Assembly: GCA_900635465.1 (NCBI GenBank)
Contig: LR134135.1
Location: 1-64,000, forward strand
Length of the DNA stretch: 64,000 nt
Origin: Lelliottia amnigena
Lineage (GTDB): Bacteria > Pseudomonadota > Gammaproteobacteria > Enterobacterales > Enterobacteriaceae
Reading direction: 5' to 3'
How positions within the stretch are numbered: the stretch's first letter is position 1; each line of letters starts with the position of its first letter. Shown one piece after another: positions 31,011 through 41,827 of the stretch. Both the position numbers and the translations under genes were made by a program. The notes beneath the pieces are model-generated. The model was not told the DNA's origin, made no database searches, and saw only the letters and a program-made list of their open reading frames with translations.

Positions 31011-32506
31011 ATCCGTTTTTCTCGCGACTGGTCTCCGGTGTCGCAAGCTTCTTTATCTTCTCTGCCGCCTGGTTTTGCCTGTGGAGCATCAGCCTGCATC
31101 TGGTCGAACGGCCCGAACTGGCCGTGTTGCTGTTCCCGTTTGGCCTGCGCCTCGGGCTGATGCTGCAATGCCCGCGCAGTTACTGGCCCGTGTTGCTGGG
31201 CGCGGAATGGTTAATGCTGTTCTGGCTCGCACAGGAAGTGGCGCTGGCGCACCTGCCTTTGCTGATTCTCGGCGGCGTGTTGACGCTCCTGCCCGTGGCG
31301 CTGATCTCGCGCTATCGCCACCAGCGTGACTGGCGCACGTTGCTCGGTCAGGGCGCGGCGCTGATTGCCGCCGCGCTCCTGCAGTCACTGCCGTGGTTAG
31401 GCCAGCAAGACATGCTCAACGCTTTGCTGCTGACGCTCACCGGAGGGTTGACGCTCGCGCCCACTTGCCTCGTGATTTGGCACTATCTCACCAGCACCGT
31501 CTGGCAGCCGCTCGGCCCTGCGCTGGTTTCCCAGCCGGTGAACTGGCGCGCCCGGCATCTGATCTGGTATCTGCTGCTGTTTGTGGTCAGCCTCTGGCTA
31601 CAGCTCGGCCTGCCCGCTGAACTTTCGCGCTTTACGCCGTTTTGTCTGGCGTTGCCGATTATTGCGCTGGCGTGGCACTACGGCTGGCAAGGGGCGCTTA
31701 TCGCCACGCTGATGAACGCTATCGCCCTGATTGCCAGCCAGACCTGGCACGATCATCCCGTCGATTTATTGCTCTCGCTATTGGCACAAAGCCTGACCGG
31801 GCTGCTGCTGGGCGCGGGTATTCAGCGCCTGCGTGAACTCAATCAGTCATTGCAAAACGAGCTGGCACGCAACCGACGTCTGGCAGAACGGCTGGTCGAA
31901 ACCGAAGAGAGCGTGCGGCAGGAAGTGGCGCGCGAACTGCACGACGATATCGGCCAGACAATTACCGCCATTCGCACCCAGGCAGGGATTGTTCAGCGCC
32001 TTGCGCCGGAAAACGGCGGCGTGATCCAGAGCGGGGCGCATATCGAACAGCTTTCGCTCGGGGTGTACGATTCGGTGCGCCGTTTGCTTGGGCGTTTACG
32101 TCCGCGCCAGCTCGACGACCTCACGCTTGAACAGGCGGTGCGTTCTCTGATGCGTGAGATGGAGCTGGAAAGTCGCGGTATCGTCAGCCATCTCGAGTGG
32201 CACATTGACGAATCAACCCTGAGCGAAGGCCAGCGCGTCACGCTGTTCCGCGTCTGTCAGGAAGGGCTGAATAATATCGTTAAGCACGCCAACGCCCGCG
32301 CGGTGACGCTGAAGGGCTGGCAACAGGATGAGCGGCTAATGCTGCTTATCGAAGACGATGGCTGCGGCTTGCCGCCAGGGTCAGGCCAGCAGGGCTTTGG
32401 CCTGGCGGGGATGCGCGAGCGCGTGACGGCGCTCGGCGGCACGCTGGCGATTTCATGCACCCACGGCACGCGCGTCAGCGTCAGTTTGCCGCGACGCGTT
32501 GCCTAA
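31007..32506 (+). CDS. uhpB: Sensor histidine kinase UhpB
   Basis: The 499-residue membrane kinase phosphorylates UhpA when UhpC senses external glucose 6-phosphate. Residues 1 to about 280 contain up to eight membrane helices (MASE1 type). The HisKA_3 dimerisation segment with the phosphorylated His is [18 protein letters not shown] near residue 313. The HATPase domain follows with [10 protein letters not shown] (N box) and [11 protein letters not shown] (G box). The overlap with uhpA and the 6-base gap to uhpC indicate one operon. Confidence 0.96.
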   Translation: MNPFFSRLVSGVASFFIFSAAWFCLWSISLHLVERPELAVLLFPFGLRLGLMLQCPRSYWPVLLGAEWLMLFWLAQEVALAHLPLLILGGVLTLLPVALISRYRHQRDWRTLLGQGAALIAAALLQSLPWLGQQDMLNALLLTLTGGLTLAPTCLVIWHYLTSTVWQPLGPALVSQPVNWRARHLIWYLLLFVVSLWLQLGLPAELSRFTPFCLALPIIALAWHYGWQGALIATLMNAIALIASQTWHDHPVDLLLSLLAQSLTGLLLGAGIQRLRELNQSLQNELARNRRLAERLVETEESVRQEVARELHDDIGQTITAIRTQAGIVQRLAPENGGVIQSGAHIEQLSLGVYDSVRRLLGRLRPRQLDDLTLEQAVRSLMREMELESRGIVSHLEWHIDESTLSEGQRVTLFRVCQEGLNNIVKHANARAVTLKGWQQDERLMLLIEDDGCGLPPGSGQQGFGLAGMRERVTALGGTLAISCTHGTRVSVSLPRRVA

Positions 32507-32512
32507 GGACCG

Positions 32513-33844
32513 ATGATGTTTACCTTCCTAAAAACGCCTGCAAACGCCGCGCCGATGGCCGATAAAGCGGAAATCGACGCGCGCTATCGCTACTGGCGAC
32601 GCCATATTTTGATGACCATCTGGCTGGGCTACGCGCTGTTCTATTTCACCCGCAAAAGCTTTAACGCCGCCGCGCCGGAAATTCTCGCCAGCGGCGTGAT
32701 GACGCGCACCGATATCGGCCTGCTGGCAACGCTGTTTTACATCACTTATGGGCTGTCGAAGTTTTTCTCCGGCATCGTCAGCGACCGCTCCAACGCCCGC
32801 TATTTTATGGGTCTTGGGCTGATTGCCACCGGCGTGGTGAATATCCTGTTCGGCTTTTCGACGTCGCTGTGGGCGTTTGCGTTGCTGTGGGCGCTGAACG
32901 CCTTTTTCCAGGGATGGGGCGCGCCGGTGTGCGCCCGTCTGCTGACCACCTGGTATTCACGCAACGAGCGCGGCGGCTGGTGGGCCATCTGGAATACGGC
33001 GCATAACGTCGGCGGGGCGCTGATCCCGATGGTGGTTGGTGCGACAGCGCTGCACTATGGCTGGCGGACCGGGATGATGATTGCGGGCGGGCTGGCGATT
33101 CTCGCCGGGCTGTTCCTCTGCTGGCGTCTGCGCGACAGGCCGCAAACCGTCGGTCTGCCGGAGGTGGGCGACTGGCGGCATGACGAAATGGAAATCGCCC
33201 AGCAGCAGGAGGGGGCAGGACTCACCCGCAAAGAGATCCTCACCAAATACGTACTGTTGAATCCGTACATTTGGCTGTTATCGCTGTGCTACGTGCTGGT
33301 GTACGTGGTGCGTGCGGCGATCAACGATTGGGGCAATTTGTACATGTCCGAGACGCTGGGCGTGGATCTGGTGACGGCCAACTCGGCGGTGACGATGTTT
33401 GAGCTGGGCGGTTTTATCGGCGCGCTGGTCGCAGGCTGGGGGTCGGACAAACTGTTCAATGGCAATCGTGGCCCGATGAACCTGATTTTTGCCGCCGGGA
33501 TCCTGCTCTCCGTGGGGTCGCTATGGCTGATGCCGTTCGCCAGCTATGTGATGCAGGCGGCGTGTTTCTTCACCACCGGTTTCTTCGTGTTCGGCCCGCA
33601 AATGCTGATCGGTATGGCGGCTGCAGAGTGTTCTCACAAAGAGGCGGCGGGCGCGGCAACGGGTTTTGTCGGCCTGTTTGCCTATCTGGGCGCGTCGCTT
33701 TCTGGCTGGCCGCTGGCGCGGGTGATCGACGTCTGGCACTGGAGCGGTTTCTTTGCGGTCATCGCCATCGCGGCGGGGATTTCTGCCCTCTTGTTGCTGC
33801 CCTTTTTGAATGCTCAAGCCCCGCGCGCGGTGAGCGAAGCGTGA
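32513..33844 (+). CDS. uhpC: Glucose 6-phosphate sensor UhpC
   Basis: UhpC is a MFS-type protein that senses external glucose 6-phosphate and signals to UhpB. The product has 12 helices and the organophosphate:Pi antiporter motifs: [20 protein letters not shown] at the start, [11 protein letters not shown], and [13 protein letters not shown]. It begins at one of two adjacent ATG codons (32513 or 32516; 443 or 442 residues), close to the E. coli length of about 440. It is similar to UhpT downstream, from which it differs by its sensory role. No regulator gene overlaps. Confidence 0.95.
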   Translation: MMFTFLKTPANAAPMADKAEIDARYRYWRRHILMTIWLGYALFYFTRKSFNAAAPEILASGVMTRTDIGLLATLFYITYGLSKFFSGIVSDRSNARYFMGLGLIATGVVNILFGFSTSLWAFALLWALNAFFQGWGAPVCARLLTTWYSRNERGGWWAIWNTAHNVGGALIPMVVGATALHYGWRTGMMIAGGLAILAGLFLCWRLRDRPQTVGLPEVGDWRHDEMEIAQQQEGAGLTRKEILTKYVLLNPYIWLLSLCYVLVYVVRAAINDWGNLYMSETLGVDLVTANSAVTMFELGGFIGALVAGWGSDKLFNGNRGPMNLIFAAGILLSVGSLWLMPFASYVMQAACFFTTGFFVFGPQMLIGMAAAECSHKEAAGAATGFVGLFAYLGASLSGWPLARVIDVWHWSGFFAVIAIAAGISALLLLPFLNAQAPRAVSEA

Positions 33845-33898
33845 TGCGCCTCACCTTTTCACCCCAACCGGGGCAAAACTAAGAAATTTTCTCGGTTT

Positions 33899-33920
33899 CG
33901 CCTGGACGCTGTCTCAGGCG
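33899..33920 (+). promoter_or_regulatory. Inverted repeat upstream of uhpT, candidate UhpA site
   Basis: CGCCTG (33899-33904) and CAGGCG (33915-33920) are separated by 10 bases, 67 bases before the uhpT start. UhpA is known to bind upstream of uhpT. That this repeat is its site is an inference from position and symmetry. Confidence 0.45.
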
Positions 33921-33986
33921 AGTCTCTCCGCTGATTTTTACAATGCCAGCCATTCGCAGGACAAAAAATCAGCTCAGGAGATACCC

Positions 33987-35378
33987 ATGCTGGCCTTCCT
34001 CAATCAGGTGCGCAAGCCGACCCTGGATCTGCCGCTCGATGTGCGGCGCAAGATGTGGTTTAAGCCGTTCATGCAGTCCTATCTGGTGGTCTTTATCGGC
34101 TACCTGACCATGTATCTGATCCGCAAAAACTTCAACATCGCACAGAACGACATGATCACCACTTACGGGCTGAGCATGACGCAGCTGGGGATGATCGGTC
34201 TGGGCTTTTCCATCACCTACGGCGTAGGCAAAACGGTGGTGTCCTATTACGCGGACGGCAAAAATACCAAACAGTTCCTGCCGTTTATGCTGATCCTCTC
34301 TGCCATTTGTATGCTCGGCTTTAGCGCCAGCATGGGCACCGGCTCGGTCAGCCTGTTTATGATGATCGCCTTCTACGCCCTGAGCGGATTCTTCCAGAGT
34401 ACCGGCGGGTCGTGCAGCTATTCGACCATCACCAAATGGACGCCGCGCCGCAAGCGTGGGTCTTACCTCGGCATGTGGAATATCTCCCACAACCTCGGCG
34501 GGGCGGGTGCAGCAGGCGTGGCGCTGTTCGGCGCAAACGTCCTGTTCGACGGTCACGTCATTGGTATGTTTATCTTCCCGTCGATTATCGCGCTGATTGT
34601 GGGCTTTATCGGCCTGCGCTACGGCAGCGACTCCCCGGAATCCTATGGCCTGGGCAAAGCGGAAGAGCTGTTTGACGAAGAGCTAAGCGAAGAAGACAAA
34701 GAAGCCGAAGATGAGTCGATGACCAAATGGCAGATCTTCGTGGAGTATGTGCTGAAAAACAAAGTCATCTGGCTGCTGTGTTTCTCCAATATCTTCCTGT
34801 ACGTGGTACGCATCGGTATCGATCAGTGGTCTACCGTGTATGCCTTCCAGGAGCTAAAACTGTCGAAAGAGGTGGCGATTCAGGGCTTTACCCTGTTTGA
34901 AGTGGGTGCGCTGGTTGGCACGCTGCTGTGGGGCTGGCTGTCGGATCTGGCGAACGGTCGCCGCGCGCTGGTAGCGTGTGTTGCGTTGGCACTGATCATC
35001 GCCACGCTCGGTGTTTATCAGCACGCCAGCAATCAATATGTGTATCTGGCGTCGTTGTTTGCGCTTGGCTTCCTGGTGTTTGGCCCGCAGCTGTTGATTG
35101 GCGTCGCGGCCGTCGGATTTGTGCCGAAAAAAGCGATCGGCGCAGCCGATGGGATTAAAGGCACCTTCGCCTATTTGATCGGCGACAGTTTCGCAAAATT
35201 AGGCCTGGGAATGATTGCCGACGGCACCCCGATTTTCGGTCTGACCGGCTGGGCGGGCACCTTCGCCGCGCTGGACGCCGCCGCGATTGCCTGTATCTGC
35301 CTGATGGCGATGGTCGCCGTACTGGAAGAGCGCAAAATCCGCCGCGAGAAACGTATCCAGCGCCTGAAAATGGCTTGA
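33987..35378 (+). CDS. uhpT: Hexose 6-phosphate:phosphate antiporter UhpT
   Basis: UhpT brings in hexose phosphates in exchange for inorganic phosphate and is also the entry route of fosfomycin. The 463 residues equal the E. coli length. The characteristic N-terminal [20 protein letters not shown] contains the substrate-binding arginine (LIRKNF), and the second one is in [10 protein letters not shown]. The loop of acidic residues [16 protein letters not shown] links the two halves. The gene has its own promoter region after uhpC and a terminator at its end. Confidence 0.97.
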   Translation: MLAFLNQVRKPTLDLPLDVRRKMWFKPFMQSYLVVFIGYLTMYLIRKNFNIAQNDMITTYGLSMTQLGMIGLGFSITYGVGKTVVSYYADGKNTKQFLPFMLILSAICMLGFSASMGTGSVSLFMMIAFYALSGFFQSTGGSCSYSTITKWTPRRKRGSYLGMWNISHNLGGAGAAGVALFGANVLFDGHVIGMFIFPSIIALIVGFIGLRYGSDSPESYGLGKAEELFDEELSEEDKEAEDESMTKWQIFVEYVLKNKVIWLLCFSNIFLYVVRIGIDQWSTVYAFQELKLSKEVAIQGFTLFEVGALVGTLLWGWLSDLANGRRALVACVALALIIATLGVYQHASNQYVYLASLFALGFLVFGPQLLIGVAAVGFVPKKAIGAADGIKGTFAYLIGDSFAKLGLGMIADGTPIFGLTGWAGTFAALDAAAIACICLMAMVAVLEERKIRREKRIQRLKMA

Positions 35379-35397
35379 GTATGCAGTAATGCGTTGC

Positions 35398-35418
35398 CCG
35401 GCTGACCGCCGGCTTTTT
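35398..35418 (+). terminator. Terminator of uhpT
   Basis: CCGGC, loop TGACC, GCCGG, then CTTTTTT, 20 bases after the stop codon. Confidence 0.75.
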
Positions 35419-35567
35419 TATGCCTATTGACCAGAGCGTCGCTCTTCAAGCCTGCCGTTTCTGTTTTCGACACCTTTCCAATTTTTCCAGTTCACTATTA
35501 TCGTGTCGTCCGCTGTTGACTCCGCGCGTTTCCCGATATCATGAGCGGCTAAAATTAAGGAGAACGC

Positions 35568-36020
35568 ATGGTCTGGATAATGCTGGCCACCCTCGCAGTG
35601 GTGTTTATCGTTGGGTTTCGCATCCTGACGTCCGATTCCCGCCGCGCCATCAAACGTTTAACTGAACGTCTGGGTATCACGCCGGTGCCGCTGGAATCGA
35701 TGATTGACCAGTTTGGTAAAACCGCAGGCAATGAGTTTATCCGCTATCTTGAGCGTCCGGATGAGGCCCATCTGCAAAACGCCGCGCAGGTCTTGCTGAT
35801 CTGGCAGGTCTGCATCGTTGATGGCAGCGAAGATAATCTGCAAACCTGGCATCGATTGCTGCGCAAAGCGCGTCTGGCCGCGCCAATAACCGACGCACAA
35901 ATTCGCCTGGCGCTCGGTTTTATGCGCGAAATGGAGCCGGAAGCGCATGAGCTGAACGCTTTCCAGCTGCGCTACAACCAATTGTTCCTGCCGGAAGAGG
36001 GCGTGTTCTTTTTGCACTGA
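35568..36020 (+). CDS. yicN: YicN family protein (DUF1198)
   Basis: The 150-residue protein matches E. coli YicN in length and order. One membrane helix at the N-terminus (MVWIMLATLAVVFIVGFRIL) anchors a helical cytoplasmic domain (NAAQVLLIWQVCIVDGSED, RKARLAAPITDAQIRLALGF). Function is unknown. A good Shine-Dalgarno AAGGAG lies 6 bases before ATG 35568. The 188 bases between uhpT and yicN include the uhpT terminator and probably the yicN promoter. Confidence 0.92.
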   Translation: MVWIMLATLAVVFIVGFRILTSDSRRAIKRLTERLGITPVPLESMIDQFGKTAGNEFIRYLERPDEAHLQNAAQVLLIWQVCIVDGSEDNLQTWHRLLRKARLAAPITDAQIRLALGFMREMEPEAHELNAFQLRYNQLFLPEEGVFFLH

Positions 36021-36191
36021 TTTCATCGGATGCACGCAAGCGCTATCCGTCTTGTCGGGCAGCGTATCGGCATCAAAATGGGCTGATCGCACCGCCTGGC
36101 AAAACCACAAAAGTTGTCAAAACGTTAAATTGGTCACACTTTTGATGCTAAACTGTGCGACTTTTCCGCACGTTTATCATCAGGTAACGCC

Positions 36192-37382
36192 ATGACAGAA
36201 CACACTCCATCAACGCCCACACCGCATACCAAAGAGGTCTCGCGCCCGAACTGGTCGGCGGTTTTTTCCGTGGCGTTTTGCGTCGCCTGCCTGATTACCG
36301 TGGAATTTCTGCCGGTTAGCCTGCTCACACCGATGGCGCAGGATCTGGGGATTTCCGAAGGCGTGGCCGGTCAGTCCGTTACCGTCACGGCATTTGTTGC
36401 AATGTTCGCTAGCCTGTTTATCACCCAGGTCATCGGGACTGTCGATCGCCGCAAAGTGGTCATTTTGTTCGCAGTGCTGTTAACACTCTCCTGCGTGCTG
36501 GTGTCGTTTGCCAATAACTTTACCCTGCTGCTGTTGGGGCGAGCCTGCCTGGGGTTGGGATTAGGCGGATTCTGGGCGATGTCGGCGTCGCTGACGATGC
36601 GCCTGGTGCCGGCGCGCAAAGTGCCAAAAGCGCTGTCCGTTATCTTCGGCGCAGTCTCAATCGCGCTGGTGATCGCCGCGCCGCTGGGCAGTTTCCTCGG
36701 CGGAATCATTGGCTGGCGCAATGTGTTTAACGGTGCAGCGGTGATGGGCGTGTTGTGTATTTTCTGGGTGTGGAAAGCGCTGCCGTCGCTGCCAGGTGAG
36801 CCTGCGCACCACAAAGAGAATATGTTTAGCCTGCTCAAACGCCCTGGCGTACTGGCGGGGATGACCGCCATCTTTATGGCCTTTGCCGGGCAGTTTGCGT
36901 TCTTCACCTATATTCGTCCGATTTTCACCACGCTTTCGGGCTTTGACGTCGACGGCCTGACTCTGGTGCTGTTGAGCTTTGGTATCGCCAGTTTTGTCGG
37001 TACGTCACTGTCGGCACAGTTCCTGAAACGCTCGCTGAAAGTGGCGCTGGCAGGCGCACCGCTGGTGCTGGCGATAAGCGCCGCCGTGCTGATTTTCTGG
37101 GGCAGCGATAAGTGGGTGGCGTCTGCGATTGCGATTATCTGGGGCTTTGCCTTCGCGCTGGTGCCGGTTGGCTGGTCAACGTGGATCACCCGCTCTCTCG
37201 CCGATCAGGCAGAAAAAGCCGGATCTATCCAGGTGGCTGTCATTCAGTTGGCGAATACCTGTGGTGCCGCAGTAGGCGGTTACGCGTTGGATAATTTAGG
37301 CCTGACGTCGCCGCTGGTGCTGTCCGGCACGCTGATGCTGCTCACCGCGCTGCTGGTGGCAGGAAAAGTAAAGGCGAAGTAG
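36192..37382 (+). CDS. nepI: Purine ribonucleoside efflux pump NepI
   Basis: NepI is a proton-driven MFS exporter (12-14 TMS DHA1) of inosine and other purine ribonucleosides. The 396 residues equal the E. coli length. After a short hydrophilic N-terminus the conserved [20 protein letters not shown] begins helix 1; [20 protein letters not shown] follows. Motif A-like residues are reduced ([14 protein letters not shown]). The gene is monocistronic; REP-like palindromes lie between it and yicL. Confidence 0.94.
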   Translation: MTEHTPSTPTPHTKEVSRPNWSAVFSVAFCVACLITVEFLPVSLLTPMAQDLGISEGVAGQSVTVTAFVAMFASLFITQVIGTVDRRKVVILFAVLLTLSCVLVSFANNFTLLLLGRACLGLGLGGFWAMSASLTMRLVPARKVPKALSVIFGAVSIALVIAAPLGSFLGGIIGWRNVFNGAAVMGVLCIFWVWKALPSLPGEPAHHKENMFSLLKRPGVLAGMTAIFMAFAGQFAFFTYIRPIFTTLSGFDVDGLTLVLLSFGIASFVGTSLSAQFLKRSLKVALAGAPLVLAISAAVLIFWGSDKWVASAIAIIWGFAFALVPVGWSTWITRSLADQAEKAGSIQVAVIQLANTCGAAVGGYALDNLGLTSPLVLSGTLMLLTALLVAGKVKAK

Positions 37383-37383
37383 G

Positions 37384-37413
37384 TTCCCCTAACCCTCTCC
37401 AATAGGGAGAGGA
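37384..37413. repeat. REP-like palindrome after nepI
   Basis: CCCCTAACCCTCTCCAATAGG, then GAGAGGAAA, forms a CCTCTCC / GGAGAGG stem right after the nepI stop codon. Confidence 0.6.
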
Positions 37414-37439
37414 AATCATGCACGTTATCTCTCGTGGCG

Positions 37440-37498
37440 GAGTGAGTGACGCATTTTCTCCCTCTCCCCATGGGGGTACAGACCGGGGTGAGGGCTTC
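37440..37498. repeat. REP-like palindrome upstream of yicL
   Basis: CTCCCTCTCCCCATGGGGGTA, then CAGACCGGGGTGAGGGCTTC, is the same repeat family, in inverted order relative to the copy at 37384. Together the two may form a BIME-like pair in the nepI-yicL gap. Confidence 0.55.
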
Positions 37499-37574
37499 AG
37501 ACCGCACCGCATCAGGTAAAATCCCATGCTATGCTGTTGACCGAAAAAGAGACCAATACATCGCAGGGGAGAAC

Positions 37575-38480
37575 ATGGGTTCCACAAGAAAAGGGATGCT
37601 AAACGTCCTGATCGCCGCCGTTTTATGGGGGAGTTCAGGGGTTTGCGCGCAGTACATCATGGAGAAAAGCCAGATCTCCTCGCCGTATTTAACTATGATC
37701 CGCCTGCTGTTCACCGGCGTGATTCTGCTGACATTATCCTTCGTCCACGGCGACAAAATTTTCTCGGTCATCAAAAATCGCAAAGACGCCCTTAGCCTGC
37801 TGATTTTTTCGCTTTTCGGCGCGCTGGTCGTGCAGCTCACTTTCCTGGTGACGATTGAGAAATCCAACGCCGCCACCGCCACCGTGCTGCAATTTTTATC
37901 GCCAACCATTATCGTGGCGTGGTTCGCGCTGGTGCGTAAAAAGCGTCCTGGGATATTTGTCTTCGCGGCGATTATGACGTCGCTTATCGGCACATTCCTG
38001 CTGGTCACGCACGGCGATCCGACGTCGCTCACCATTTCTCCGGCCGCGCTTGCGTGGGGTATCGCTTCGGCCTTTGCCGCCGCGTTTTACACCACCTATC
38101 CCTCCACGCTGATTGCCCGTTACGGCACGCTGCCGATTGTCGGCTGGAGTATGCTGCTCGCAGGGCTGATGCTTACACCGTTCTACGCCGGGCGCGGAAC
38201 CACGTTTGTGATCGATGGCAGCCTGCTGCTGGCGTTTTTCTATCTGGTGGTGATCGGCACGGCGCTGACATTCAGCCTGTATCTGAAAGGGGCGCAGATG
38301 ATCGGCGGACCTAAAGCGAGTATTTTGAGCTGCGCCGAACCGCTCAGCAGCGCGCTGCTTTCCGTAATGCTACTAGGCGTGGCGTTTTCGTTGCCGGACT
38401 GGCTGGGGACGTTCTTGATTGTTTCGTCGGTCGTGCTGATTTCGATGGATTCGAGAAGGCGCGGGCGGACATCGGCGTAA
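37575..38480 (+). CDS. yicL: EamA/DMT family transporter YicL
   Basis: The 301-residue protein is an inner membrane drug/metabolite transporter with ten helices in two EamA repeats (about residues 8-140 and 150-290), for example [20 protein letters not shown] and [20 protein letters not shown] chose ATG 37575 (MGSTRKGML), which has an AGGGGAG before it; earlier in-frame starts run through the REP repeat. E. coli YicL has 307 residues. The substrate is unknown. It converges on the porin gene. Confidence 0.92.
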   Translation: MGSTRKGMLNVLIAAVLWGSSGVCAQYIMEKSQISSPYLTMIRLLFTGVILLTLSFVHGDKIFSVIKNRKDALSLLIFSLFGALVVQLTFLVTIEKSNAATATVLQFLSPTIIVAWFALVRKKRPGIFVFAAIMTSLIGTFLLVTHGDPTSLTISPAALAWGIASAFAAAFYTTYPSTLIARYGTLPIVGWSMLLAGLMLTPFYAGRGTTFVIDGSLLLAFFYLVVIGTALTFSLYLKGAQMIGGPKASILSCAEPLSSALLSVMLLGVAFSLPDWLGTFLIVSSVVLISMDSRRRGRTSA

Positions 38481-38483
38481 CCT

Positions 38484-38522
38484 GATGCCCTCACCCCAGC
38501 CCTCTCCCACGGGGAGAGGGGG
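38484..38522. repeat. REP-like palindrome after yicL
   Basis: ATGCCCTCACCCCAGCC, then CTCTCCCACGGGGAGAGGGG, has the same arms as the copies at 14786 and 5837 and lies 4 bases after the yicL stop. Confidence 0.65.
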
Positions 38523-38531
38523 CGGACACCA

Positions 38532-38559
38532 AAAACGGCAGCCGTCTGGCTGCCGTTTT
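38532..38559. terminator. Bidirectional terminator between yicL and the porin gene
   Basis: AAAACGGCAGCC and GGCTGCCGTTTT are perfect 12-bp arms around GTCT. The T and A runs on either side let it serve both the yicL transcript and the convergent porin operon. Confidence 0.88.
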
Positions 38560-38572
38560 GCTTTTGCCTTGC

Positions 38573-39952
38573 TTAGAACCAGGCTTCCCACATCGCGCCG
38601 ACGTTGAAATCGTCGAGCGTTTCGTCTTTGGTGCCATTTACGCGCGCGGTACGCTCGTTATCCACCTTGCCGCCGGTCACGTAGAAGCGCAGCATCGGAC
38701 GGAATTCCGGTCCCATTGCGATAGACATGTTCTGGGAAAGCGTCAGCTTCCAGCCTTTGTTATCGCCGCCGTTGTCATAGTCAACATGCTGCCAGCCTGC
38801 TTCCAGCCAGGTAGAGTGAACGTCGTTCCACCAGTGCATTGGACGCACAATCGCGTTGTAGTTTTTGCGGTTGTCGGTGTTGTCGCGGCTATTGTCATAG
38901 TCGTGGAAGGCCAGGATGTACTCCACCTGTGTAGCCTGGGTGAATTTATACAACCCTTCGAAGCTAGCGTATACCGTGGTCAAGTCTTCGGTTTTGTTGA
39001 ACACGCTGTTGTCTGAGTTATCAGAGTAACGGGCGATCACTTTGTTCACGCCGCTGTCGTTGGTGTGGCTCAGCACCACGCCGCCCTGCCAGGCGTTCAG
39101 GCGTTCATCGCTTTCGATGGCTTTCGAGTCAAAGCCGTAGTTGGCGTACAGTTCCAGATCCAACGGACCAACTTTCATGCCGTGAATTTTGGAGGTTGCC
39201 GCATAGTTGCCTTTATCGCCCGTGCCGGAACCGCCGGTACAGGAAATGCGCGATGGGTTAGAGCCATCGTTTTCAATTTCCGGATTACAGGATTCAACGG
39301 CGGCGACCGTTGCGACGTCAAACTGCACGCCGCCGATGTCGAAGTTCTTCACCCCGGCGCCCTGGCCGTCGTGGTTCATCCAGAAGTAATCGTTGATGCC
39401 CTGTTGCGGACGCTGGTGGAAATCACGACCGGCCCAGAAATAGGCGTTCGGGTTGGATGCCATAATATTGGTCACGCCAGCGTAGGCTTTTTTGAGGTTA
39501 ACTTCGTCACCCCAGTGGTCGATCATGACGTTGATGTCCCAGATCGCGCCGTTCTCGCCTTTGAAGGCTTTTGAGAGCTGGAATTCACCGCCGTTGCCTT
39601 CGTTACCCAGACGACCAATCGCGGAGCCGCCATTATAGGAACCGTCGACGGCGACGTATTTCTGGTCGGCAGCCTGGAAGTGCGCGCCGTAGCGGGCATA
39701 ACCGGTAAATTTAACGCCAAAGGGAATCGCCATATCCGGTGATTGCGCCGCGCTTTGCGGCTCCGTCACAACGTCGACTTTTTTGGCGACGGCAGCGTCC
39801 ATTTTTGCCTGACGATCTGCCAGGGCTTTATCCACCGCTTTGGCCACAATGGCGTCGATTTGCTCTTGTGTGAAATCCTGCGCAAGTACAGAAATTGGGC
39901 AAAGCGCGGCGATAACCGCCATTGTTAATGGAAGTTTTTTAATAATTTTCAT
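38573..39952 (-). CDS. LamB-type carbohydrate porin
   Basis: The 459-residue outer membrane protein has a signal peptide (MKIIKKLPLTMAVIAALCPI, cleaved after SVLA), a short coiled-coil-like helix rich in Ala/Lys/Asp (residues about 30-60), and an 18-strand barrel of the maltoporin/ScrY/BglH family (FTGYARYGAHF at the first strand; final strand DDFNVGAMWEAWF). It ends in Phe, as outer membrane barrels do. The N-terminal helix is typical of ScrY and BglH. It is the last gene of the cellobiose-type PTS operon, so it probably admits beta-glucosides. It follows the EIIA gene after 160 bases. An in-frame ATG two codons upstream is an alternative start. Confidence 0.9.
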   Translation of the reverse strand: MKIIKKLPLTMAVIAALCPISVLAQDFTQEQIDAIVAKAVDKALADRQAKMDAAVAKKVDVVTEPQSAAQSPDMAIPFGVKFTGYARYGAHFQAADQKYVAVDGSYNGGSAIGRLGNEGNGGEFQLSKAFKGENGAIWDINVMIDHWGDEVNLKKAYAGVTNIMASNPNAYFWAGRDFHQRPQQGINDYFWMNHDGQGAGVKNFDIGGVQFDVATVAAVESCNPEIENDGSNPSRISCTGGSGTGDKGNYAATSKIHGMKVGPLDLELYANYGFDSKAIESDERLNAWQGGVVLSHTNDSGVNKVIARYSDNSDNSVFNKTEDLTTVYASFEGLYKFTQATQVEYILAFHDYDNSRDNTDNRKNYNAIVRPMHWWNDVHSTWLEAGWQHVDYDNGGDNKGWKLTLSQNMSIAMGPEFRPMLRFYVTGGKVDNERTARVNGTKDETLDDFNVGAMWEAWF

Positions 39953-40112
39953 TGTCATCTCAATATATTTAAATTTTATTCAGACAATAACCGTCCCATT
40001 CTGGACTGACATAAATTGTCGCTATCACCAAAATAAGGGGGGTCGATATTTTATAGGTACAGAGGGTCTACAGTATTATCGTAACGATTTCTCCATCACT
40101 GATATTTAATTA

Positions 40113-40418
40113 TTAACGCTGATACAGGTGAATAATCTCTTCGGATAATTCACGGGCCAGCAGCGAGTTCATTAAATGATCCTGGGCATGCACCATAATT
40201 AAAGTCATCGGCTGACGGGCTTCGCCCGCGTCCTGTTCGATGAGCTTGGTTTGCATATGGTGCGCCTGGCGCGCGTAGCCATCGGCCTCGCGCAGCAGAC
40301 TCTTCGCTTCGTCAAGATTGCCCTGACGCGCAGCGTGCAGTGCTTCAAAGCACAGGCTGCGCGACTGACCCGCATTGACGATAATTTCCATTACGGCTTC
40401 TTCTAATGCGATCATCAT
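40113..40418 (-). CDS. PTS lactose/cellobiose-type enzyme IIA
   Basis: The 101-residue all-helical protein passes phosphate from HPr to the EIIB partner. The phosphorylated His is in MVHAQDHLMNS near residue 76, and the family core is VNAGQSRSLCFEALHAARQG. It starts 3 bases after the 6-phospho-beta-glucosidase gene. Two adjacent ATG codons (40418 and 40415) could start it. Similar to ChbA/CelC; the substrate is probably a beta-diglucoside by context. Confidence 0.92.
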   Translation of the reverse strand: MMIALEEAVMEIIVNAGQSRSLCFEALHAARQGNLDEAKSLLREADGYARQAHHMQTKLIEQDAGEARQPMTLIMVHAQDHLMNSLLARELSEEIIHLYQR

Positions 40419-40421
40419 TCA

Positions 40422-41810
40422 TTACTCTTTATCAAAACTATTATTCAGAGACGTGGCAGCAAACCATTCTCCACTTTTCTTAATGGTGCGTTTCTGCGTC
40501 GCCAGATCCAGCTGAATAAAGCCGTAGCGGTTTTTATACGCATTACACCATGACCAGTTATCAATAAATGTCCACATATGGTAACCAAGACAATTACTGC
40601 CTTCGCTAATGCCTTTATGTACCCATTTAAGATGTTCGGAAATAAAGTCGATACGATACTGATCGTTAATTTGACCGTTTTCAATAAAACGCTGCTCGTT
40701 TTCGACACCCATACCATTTTCAGAAATGAAGCAGCGTGGGTTGCCGTAATTTTCGCGCAGATTAACGAGAATATCGTAAATACCCGGCTCGTAGATTTCC
40801 CAGCCACGGTACGGATTCATTTTACGGCCTGGCATTTCGTAATTATCAAAGAACCACTCCGGCATAAACGGCGCCTTAGGATTCACCGCGCTGTCACGAC
40901 ATTTCACGCGACGCGGCTGATAGTAGTTGATGCCCAGCAAATCGATGGTGCCTTCCGCAATCACCGCGCTGTCGTCAGGCTGACAGGCAGGAAGCTGATC
41001 GTAGGACTTCAACAGCGCGACCAAATCGGCCGGATATTCGCCGCGCAGAACCGGATCGAGGAAGCTGCGGTTGAACATCAGGTCCGCGTAGTGCGCGGCT
41101 TTCACATCCTGCGGGTTTTGCGACCGCGGATACGACGGCGTCAGGTTCAGCACGATGCCAATTTCACCGGGATAATGCCCGGCGCGGAAGGCGCGAACCG
41201 CCTGTGCATGAGCCAGCACCGTGTTGTACGCGACGGTCGCCGCACGACGGAAATCAACCACGTTCGGATAATGGAAGTCGTAAAGATAACCGCCTTCTAC
41301 CGGCACAATCGGCTCGTTGAAGGTAAACCAGTGCAGCACGCGATCGCCAAACAGCTCAAAGCAAATCTGCGCGTAGCGGGAATACGCAGCCACGACGTCA
41401 CGGTTTTCCCAGCCGCCAATCTCCTGCATCGCCATCGGCATATCGAAGTGGAACAGGGTGATGAACGGCGTAATGCCCTGTTCAAGCAGCTCGTCGAACA
41501 CCTGATTGTAGAAGTCTACCGCCTGCGGATTCACTTCACCGACACCGTCTGGAATCAGACGCGCCCAGCTAATCGAGGTGCGAAAGCTGTTATGGTTCAG
41601 CTGCTTCAACAGCTGAATATCCGCTTTCCAGTTCTGACAGAACGTTGAGGTATCCTGCGGCCCCACGCCCTGGTGAAAACGGTTTGGCTCGCGGCCGAAC
41701 CAGTGATCCCAGGTGGTCAGTCCCTTTCCGTCGCTTGGGCGGTCCCCTTCGGTCTGCAACGCGGAGCTTGCGCTACCCCACCAAAAGTTATCGGGAAATG
41801 AATATTTCAT
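40422..41810 (-). CDS. 6-phospho-beta-glucosidase, GH1
   Basis: The 462-residue cytoplasmic enzyme hydrolyses phosphorylated beta-glucosides brought in by the PTS. It is a GH1 TIM barrel: the acid/base is Glu166 in WFTFNEP and the nucleophile is Glu364 in FISENGMG. The N-terminal PDNFWWGSASSALQTEG is typical of the family. It lies between EIIC (17-base gap) and EIIA (3-base gap) in one operon. Phosphate recognition by the C-terminal loop is expected from context. The exact sugar (cellobiose, arbutin/salicin or other) cannot be told. Confidence 0.93.
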   Translation of the reverse strand: MKYSFPDNFWWGSASSALQTEGDRPSDGKGLTTWDHWFGREPNRFHQGVGPQDTSTFCQNWKADIQLLKQLNHNSFRTSISWARLIPDGVGEVNPQAVDFYNQVFDELLEQGITPFITLFHFDMPMAMQEIGGWENRDVVAAYSRYAQICFELFGDRVLHWFTFNEPIVPVEGGYLYDFHYPNVVDFRRAATVAYNTVLAHAQAVRAFRAGHYPGEIGIVLNLTPSYPRSQNPQDVKAAHYADLMFNRSFLDPVLRGEYPADLVALLKSYDQLPACQPDDSAVIAEGTIDLLGINYYQPRRVKCRDSAVNPKAPFMPEWFFDNYEMPGRKMNPYRGWEIYEPGIYDILVNLRENYGNPRCFISENGMGVENEQRFIENGQINDQYRIDFISEHLKWVHKGISEGSNCLGYHMWTFIDNWSWCNAYKNRYGFIQLDLATQKRTIKKSGEWFAATSLNNSFDKE

Positions 41811-41827
41811 GATGCTTCCTCTTTGAC

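Noticed and set aside
37446..37574. Upstream start for yicL adding 43 residues
   Set aside because: The extra part runs through a REP-like palindrome and is not conserved; ATG 37575 has a good ribosome binding site.
40578..41648. 356-codon plus-strand frame opposite the 6-phospho-beta-glucosidase gene
   Set aside because: The composition (Arg/His/Val-rich) is that of an antisense shadow; the minus strand holds the complete GH1 enzyme with both catalytic glutamates.
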